A DNA stretch of 64,000 nt from Alphaproteobacteria bacterium. GTDB taxonomy: Bacteria; Pseudomonadota; Alphaproteobacteria; SMXP01. The stretch is taken from the NCBI GenBank assembly GCA_028285305.1, contig JANQPV010000067.1, positions 1 through 64,000 of the forward strand, written 5' to 3'. Both the position numbers and the translations under genes were made by a program. The notes under the pieces were generated by a model, which saw nothing but the letters and a program-made list of their open reading frames with translations, had not been told where the DNA came from and did not search any database. This document shows, piece by piece, positions 60,097 to 64,000 of the stretch (its first letter is position 1; every line of letters begins with the position of its first letter).

Positions 60097-60891
60097 ATGC
60101 GTCTTGAAGACAAAGTGGCCATCATCGTCGGCGCCGGTCAGACGCCGGGCGAAACCTTGGGGAACGGCCGGGCGACGTCCCTTTTGTTTGCCCGCGAAGG
60201 GGCCAAGTTGCTCTTGGTAGACAAAGATAAGACCTCGGCGGAAGAAACGGCGTCCCTCGTGCAATCCGAAGGCGGAACGGCCGAAGCCGTCCAAGCGGAC
60301 GTGCAGTCGATGGACGACTGCGAGAGATTCGCCGCCCGTTGCAAAGAGCGCTTTGGACGCATCGATATCCTCCACAACAATGTCGGCATCGGCGCGGGCG
60401 ACGCGCCCGTCCACAAAGTGAATGAAGAAACCTGGTTGCGGATCCTCGACGTGAATCTGACTGGCGCGTACCGAAGCTGTCACGCAGACCTTCCAATCAT
60501 GCGCGAACAAGGTTACGGGTGCATCACAAACATTTCGTCCGTCGCCGCTATATGCGCCACACGGACAGCCGCCTACAGAGCGTCCAAAGCCGGCATGAAC
60601 GCCATGTCCCAAGACATAGCCATGTCAAATGCCAAGTACGGCATTCGGGTGAACGTGATTATGCCCGGGTTGATGGACACGCCCATGGCAATTGAAGGAT
60701 ACGCCAAAGCAAGGGGCGTCTCTCGCGAAGAAGTTCGTGAAGGGCGAAACAAGTTGGTGCCGTTACAAAAACAAATGGGCACGGCTTGGGATGTTGCCTA
60801 CGCCGCCCTTTATTTGTCATCTGACGAAGCCAAATTCGTAACGGGCGCATTGCTCCCCGTGGACGGCGGCCAAAGCGCAAAGGTCGGCTAG
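60097..60891 (+). CDS. short-chain dehydrogenase/reductase
   Basis: The 264-aa SDR has an altered nucleotide-binding loop (GAGQTPGETLGNG, residues 12-24, in place of TGxxxGIG), LLVDKDK after beta-2 that suggests NAD, NNVG near 94, catalytic Ser in ISSVAA and YRASKAG, and a C-terminal VDGGQ. The extended loop is a feature of a subfamily of SDRs linked to catabolic clusters. Coupled to the CMD-like gene. Substrate unknown. Confidence 0.87.
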   Translation: MRLEDKVAIIVGAGQTPGETLGNGRATSLLFAREGAKLLLVDKDKTSAEETASLVQSEGGTAEAVQADVQSMDDCERFAARCKERFGRIDILHNNVGIGAGDAPVHKVNEETWLRILDVNLTGAYRSCHADLPIMREQGYGCITNISSVAAICATRTAAYRASKAGMNAMSQDIAMSNAKYGIRVNVIMPGLMDTPMAIEGYAKARGVSREEVREGRNKLVPLQKQMGTAWDVAYAALYLSSDEAKFVTGALLPVDGGQSAKVG

Positions 60892-60946
60892 CCGCAAAAT
60901 GCCGATGTACACTCTCGGCGTCTTATGTCGCTCAAACACTTACGGT

Positions 60947-61879
60947 CTAGACAAAGTGCAACCACTCTGTAGACAGTGGATCTTCCCCATTTAGAATGGC
61001 GTTGTAACGGCGAAGAAGGCGATGCGTCACCTCGCCGATTTCACCGTTTCTTATCGTTTGTTTGTCCACGGACTGGACCGGGACAATGCCTACCCGCGTG
61101 TTGGAAACAAACGCTTCGCGGGCACTCAAGACCTTCTCCCGGGTAAAAGGGACCTGAGTAACGGCAATCCCTTCGGCGGCCGCCAAATCGAGCGTCGCCT
61201 GGCGGGTAATCCCATGCAAGATGATGTCGTCGGGCGCCGTTAAGATCGCACTACTCTCATCAACGATGAAGAAATTGGATGTAGGCGCTTCGGTCACCTG
61301 GTCAAATTCGTCGAGAAGGATGACCTCGTCATAGCCTTCCTGTTTCGCGTGCCATTGGGCTAAGAGAGGCGAGGCATAGTTGGCGGCGACTTTCGCTTGC
61401 GGCGGTATGATATCCGGGCGCCGGTTCCGCCGCTCGGTCTCGATCTTTATCTTCAACGACGCCGGCACAAAGTCCGGTCCTTGCTCGTTGGCAAGCTCTA
61501 ATCCGGGAATTTTGTAGGCGGAGACGGCCAGCGAAACGGGCCTGCCGGGAGGCGTCCCTTCAGCTTCATTGTATGCAAGATAGGCGCACGTCTTTGCAAA
61601 ATCCGCATCAGGATTAAGCGCCACGACTTGAGACACGGTATCCACGAGCGCTTGATGATCTAAGCCCACAGGCAAATCCATCAAGGCGCACGACGCCAGG
61701 AATCGATGCATATGGTCGGACAATCGAAACACGGCTGCCCCTCGAGGTGGATGCGTCACCCGCATAAAGTCGAAAATCAGAGTACCCCGTTGCATGCTCT
61801 GGGAGAGGAGGTGCACCTGGGCGTCGTCCCACGCCACCAACCCGCCGTCGATCCAGATTTGTCGTTCGCAGTTTAGCAT
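60947..61879 (-). CDS. class IV (branched-chain/D-amino-acid type) aminotransferase
   Basis: The protein is 310 aa from the ATG at 61879; the frame reaches a start at 61927. It is a fold type IV PLP enzyme: QIWIDGGLVAWDDAQVHLLSQSMQRG at the N-terminus, active-site Lys in AKVAANYASPLLA, and the phosphate/cofactor region DQVTEAPTSNFFIV followed by GITR and ISAREAFVSNT. It could transaminate branched-chain amino acids, or act as a D-amino-acid or amine aminotransferase. The downstream class III enzyme on the same strand suggests a paired amine or amino-acid catabolic function. Confidence 0.9.
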   Translation of the reverse strand: MLNCERQIWIDGGLVAWDDAQVHLLSQSMQRGTLIFDFMRVTHPPRGAAVFRLSDHMHRFLASCALMDLPVGLDHQALVDTVSQVVALNPDADFAKTCAYLAYNEAEGTPPGRPVSLAVSAYKIPGLELANEQGPDFVPASLKIKIETERRNRRPDIIPPQAKVAANYASPLLAQWHAKQEGYDEVILLDEFDQVTEAPTSNFFIVDESSAILTAPDDIILHGITRQATLDLAAAEGIAVTQVPFTREKVLSAREAFVSNTRVGIVPVQSVDKQTIRNGEIGEVTHRLLRRYNAILNGEDPLSTEWLHFV

Positions 61880-61980
61880 TATTCTATTGTCCTTAAACAG
61901 GAGGCCGCTCACGCTCCTTGTGAACATCGAAACATGGACTGTAATCGCGGCAACCCTTGGACCTGTGAAAAACTCACGTC

Positions 61981-63348
61981 CTAGTTAAACAGTCCCTCAG
62001 CTTTCGCCCACACCGCAGTCTCATCGAGCGCTGTTTCCAACCGATCGAACACGGCATCGATCTCATCTGAAGTAATGATGAGCGGCGGGCACAAAGCAAC
62101 AGAGTCGCCAAGCGCCCGCACGATAAGACCCTCGGACAGACAGGCCTTAACGCAGTGTGCCCCGACGGCACCCACCTTGGCGCTCGCCTTCAATTCGAGG
62201 GCGCCGATCAGCCCCACCCCGCGCACTTCGAGGACAAGGGGATGGTCACCCAGTGACTGCAAGCGCTGTTGAAACAATGGCGCTACGTCCGCCACATGGG
62301 CCATAACCCGGCGCTCTTCCATCAGCTCGATGTTTTTGAGGGCCACGGCACAACTGACCGGGTGCCCCGTATACGTGAACCCGTGTCCAAAAACGCCCAG
62401 CTTGTTGCCGGCCGCTTCAATCACTTCATAGATATCCTCAGTAAGAAGAACAGCACTGATGGGTATATAGGCCGATGACAGCCCCTTCGCGAGGCTCATC
62501 GTATCGGGATTCAATTGATAGGTGTCCGCTCCAAAAGGCTTTCCGGTGCGTCCAAAACCGGTAATCACTTCATCGTCGATGAAGAGCACATCATGCGCTT
62601 GGAGCACCTCCTGCACTTTATCGAAATAGGTCCGCGGCGGCGGCACAACGCCGCCGGCCCCCAGCACCGGCTCGGCTATGAAGGCGCCCACCGTTTCGGG
62701 CCCAAGCTCTCTGATCTTCTGATCCAACTCTTCCGCAAGCCGCGTAGCGAAGTCCTCCTCCGTCTCTCCACCGGCCGCGAACTTTGCGAAATGAGGACAA
62801 CTCACATGATGAAACCTATCGATGGGTAAATCGAAAGCCGTGTGCATTGCGGGAAGAGCTGTCATGCTCCCACTGGCCACCGTCACCCCGTGATAGCCAC
62901 CCTTCCGGGCAATGATGTTCTTCTTCTCAGGTCTGCCGCGCGCGTTGTTATAGTACCAAACCAGTTTGACCTGGGTGTCGTTGGCATCCGATCCGGACGT
63001 TCCAAAAAAGACGCGCGACGCGGGAAAAGGCGCAATATCGACGAGCCTTTCTGCGAGAGCGATCGCGGCCTCGTGACTACGTCCCCCAAAGAGATGCCCA
63101 TAGGCAAGCTTGCGCATTTGCTCAGCTGCCGTCTCGGCCAGCTCCTCCACACCGTAACCGAGGGCGGTGCACCAAAGGCCTGCCATGGCTTCGATATATT
63201 CCTTGCCCTCCGTATCGCGAACAAAGACACCCTTGCCCTCAGTAACAACAATCGGGCCCACGTTTCGGTGCTGCGGGAGGTGCGTGGTCGGATGAAGAAG
63301 ATAGCGCCTGTCTCTTTCGGACAGAGATAGTTCGTTAGGAAGGGGCAT
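61981..63348 (-). CDS. class III aminotransferase (omega-amino acid:pyruvate type)
   Basis: The protein is 455 aa from the ATG at 63348; the frame opens 69 bases earlier. It is a fold type I PLP class III enzyme: VFFGTSGSDANDTQVKL, YHGVTVASGSMT, the cofactor Asp in LFIDDEVITGFGRTG near 255, and PLP Lys in SLAKGLSSAYIP near 285. Typical substrates are beta-alanine, taurine or amines with pyruvate as acceptor. It is upstream of the class IV gene on the same strand with a 101-base gap. Confidence 0.94.
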   Translation of the reverse strand: MPLPNELSLSERDRRYLLHPTTHLPQHRNVGPIVVTEGKGVFVRDTEGKEYIEAMAGLWCTALGYGVEELAETAAEQMRKLAYGHLFGGRSHEAAIALAERLVDIAPFPASRVFFGTSGSDANDTQVKLVWYYNNARGRPEKKNIIARKGGYHGVTVASGSMTALPAMHTAFDLPIDRFHHVSCPHFAKFAAGGETEEDFATRLAEELDQKIRELGPETVGAFIAEPVLGAGGVVPPPRTYFDKVQEVLQAHDVLFIDDEVITGFGRTGKPFGADTYQLNPDTMSLAKGLSSAYIPISAVLLTEDIYEVIEAAGNKLGVFGHGFTYTGHPVSCAVALKNIELMEERRVMAHVADVAPLFQQRLQSLGDHPLVLEVRGVGLIGALELKASAKVGAVGAHCVKACLSEGLIVRALGDSVALCPPLIITSDEIDAVFDRLETALDETAVWAKAEGLFN

Positions 63349-63473
63349 ACTGCATATTGAGTAAGAGCATGTTGGTTTGAGCAATACCGATGAAAGAGAT
63401 TGGATACGATAATCCAATAACCCGTCGCCTACAACAAGTTAGGCGAGATCTCCAAACATTGATACTCGAAAAG

Positions 63474-63986
63474 TTAGACAGGCAGATGAATTTCAGCGAG
63501 CAACTTCTTTGCCTGGTCCAGGCGACCGCCTTTGACCTTCCATCCCTTTCTAATTTCCAACTCAGACTTCCAGTTGGTTAAGCCTTCATGAACTTTGAGC
63601 CAATGAATTGTTGCGGCGAGCTCAAGTACAGTAGAACCATAGCGGTTCATACGAGAAATCAACTTTTCTGTTCCTCTTCGCCCTAATCTACCGTAAGCGG
63701 GATCGTCAACTTCAGCATCTTTATTCATCGTGAAGACACTATATCGAGCTCCGTCAGATACTCTGTGTTCGAATTTTTCATCCACGACATCAAATGCCCA
63801 GGCGTCAGCAATCGCATTATCAAGATCCCTGGAATATGGACCGTAGTGGTGATACTCAAATTCGAACGAGCTATCGAGCCCGAGCTGTTCAAGCAAATAC
63901 ACAAGCTTCTGCAAGCGAACTCTCCCAACGACTTGACCTCCCGCCGCTGACACAACCGCAGCGACCACTTCCTCTCGCTCAGTCAT
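63474..63986 (-). CDS. YwgA/Panacea-like protein
   Basis: The protein is 170 aa. The N-terminal half, GRVRLQKLVYLLEQLGLDSSFEFEYHHYGPYSRDLDNAIADA, has the LQKLxYLL ... YGPYS pattern of the YwgA/Panacea (DUF4065-like) fold. That fold is found in antitoxins, phage and housekeeping regulators. The C-terminal half is basic and helical (LELAATIHWLK, IRKGWKVKGGRLDQAKKLL). No toxin gene is visible before the window ends 14 bases later, so pairing cannot be tested. Function unknown. Confidence 0.65.
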   Translation of the reverse strand: MTEREEVVAAVVSAAGGQVVGRVRLQKLVYLLEQLGLDSSFEFEYHHYGPYSRDLDNAIADAWAFDVVDEKFEHRVSDGARYSVFTMNKDAEVDDPAYGRLGRRGTEKLISRMNRYGSTVLELAATIHWLKVHEGLTNWKSELEIRKGWKVKGGRLDQAKKLLAEIHLPV

Positions 63987-64000
63987 AAGTCACCCTATTT

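Noticed and set aside
1-64000. tRNA, rRNA, tmRNA or CRISPR array
   Set aside because: No cloverleaf-like sequence with a GTTCGA-type T loop in context, no ribosomal motif and no regularly spaced repeats were found by eye.

Overview
The window reads as chromosome, or a large replicon, of a Gram-negative alphaproteobacterium. The evidence is a TonB-dependent outer-membrane receptor, Rieske oxygenases with CoA-dependent catabolic genes, a complete chemotaxis cluster, and ArdC/ParB/relaxase genes of the kind found on alphaproteobacterial plasmids. No rRNA, tRNA, CRISPR array, integrase or intact insertion sequence was seen. Genus is not determinable by eye.

Region 1 (1-25.1 kb) is a catabolic island for a hydrophobic, probably alicyclic or steroid/terpenoid-like substrate. 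It holds a pair of heteromeric-type acyl-CoA dehydrogenases, an alpha-methylacyl-CoA racemase-like CaiB protein, two Rieske oxygenases (one KshA-like), an acyl-CoA ligase, a 6-oxocamphor-hydrolase-like crotonase, two other crotonases, a double hot-dog (MaoC-like) protein, a long-chain-type acyl-CoA dehydrogenase, three SDRs, an aldehyde dehydrogenase, a molybdopterin oxidoreductase, a TonB receptor and two sister TetR regulators. A 16-bp palindrome (TCAACT-N4-AGTTGA) recurs in at least eight of its intergenic regions, so the island looks like one regulon with many short divergent units.

Region 2 (about 25.1-44.3 kb) is accessory DNA. It carries a Hachiman/AbpAB-like nuclease-helicase pair, then an unrecognised two-gene operon (nuclease-like domain protein plus an all-helical repeat protein). 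A plasmid-like block follows: GC-rich palindromic leader, ardC, a parB-like gene, small membrane and coiled-coil genes, a HEPN-like gene and a mobilization operon (40-aa ORF, mobC, relaxase, small protein). Decayed DNA includes a LysR remnant. Each defence module is bracketed by short imperfect direct repeats, and a hairpin-forming element occurs near both ends of the region.

Region 3 (42.2-57.7 kb) is signal transduction: two paralogous Crp/Fnr regulators with related promoters, cheR, cheB, a DUF454 membrane protein, a soluble chemoreceptor with three tandem PAS-like repeats, a GAF-PAS hybrid histidine kinase, a cheZ-like gene, cheY, cheA and cheW. The CheA carries a truncated-haemoglobin domain where the CheY-binding P2 domain would normally be, with proximal His, distal Tyr and Gln all present. 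This is the most striking single protein in the window.

Region 4 (57.7-64 kb) is a second small catabolic block: alpha/beta hydrolase and divergent TetR, a carboxymuconolactone-decarboxylase-family protein, an SDR, class IV and class III aminotransferases, and a YwgA/Panacea-like protein at the right edge.
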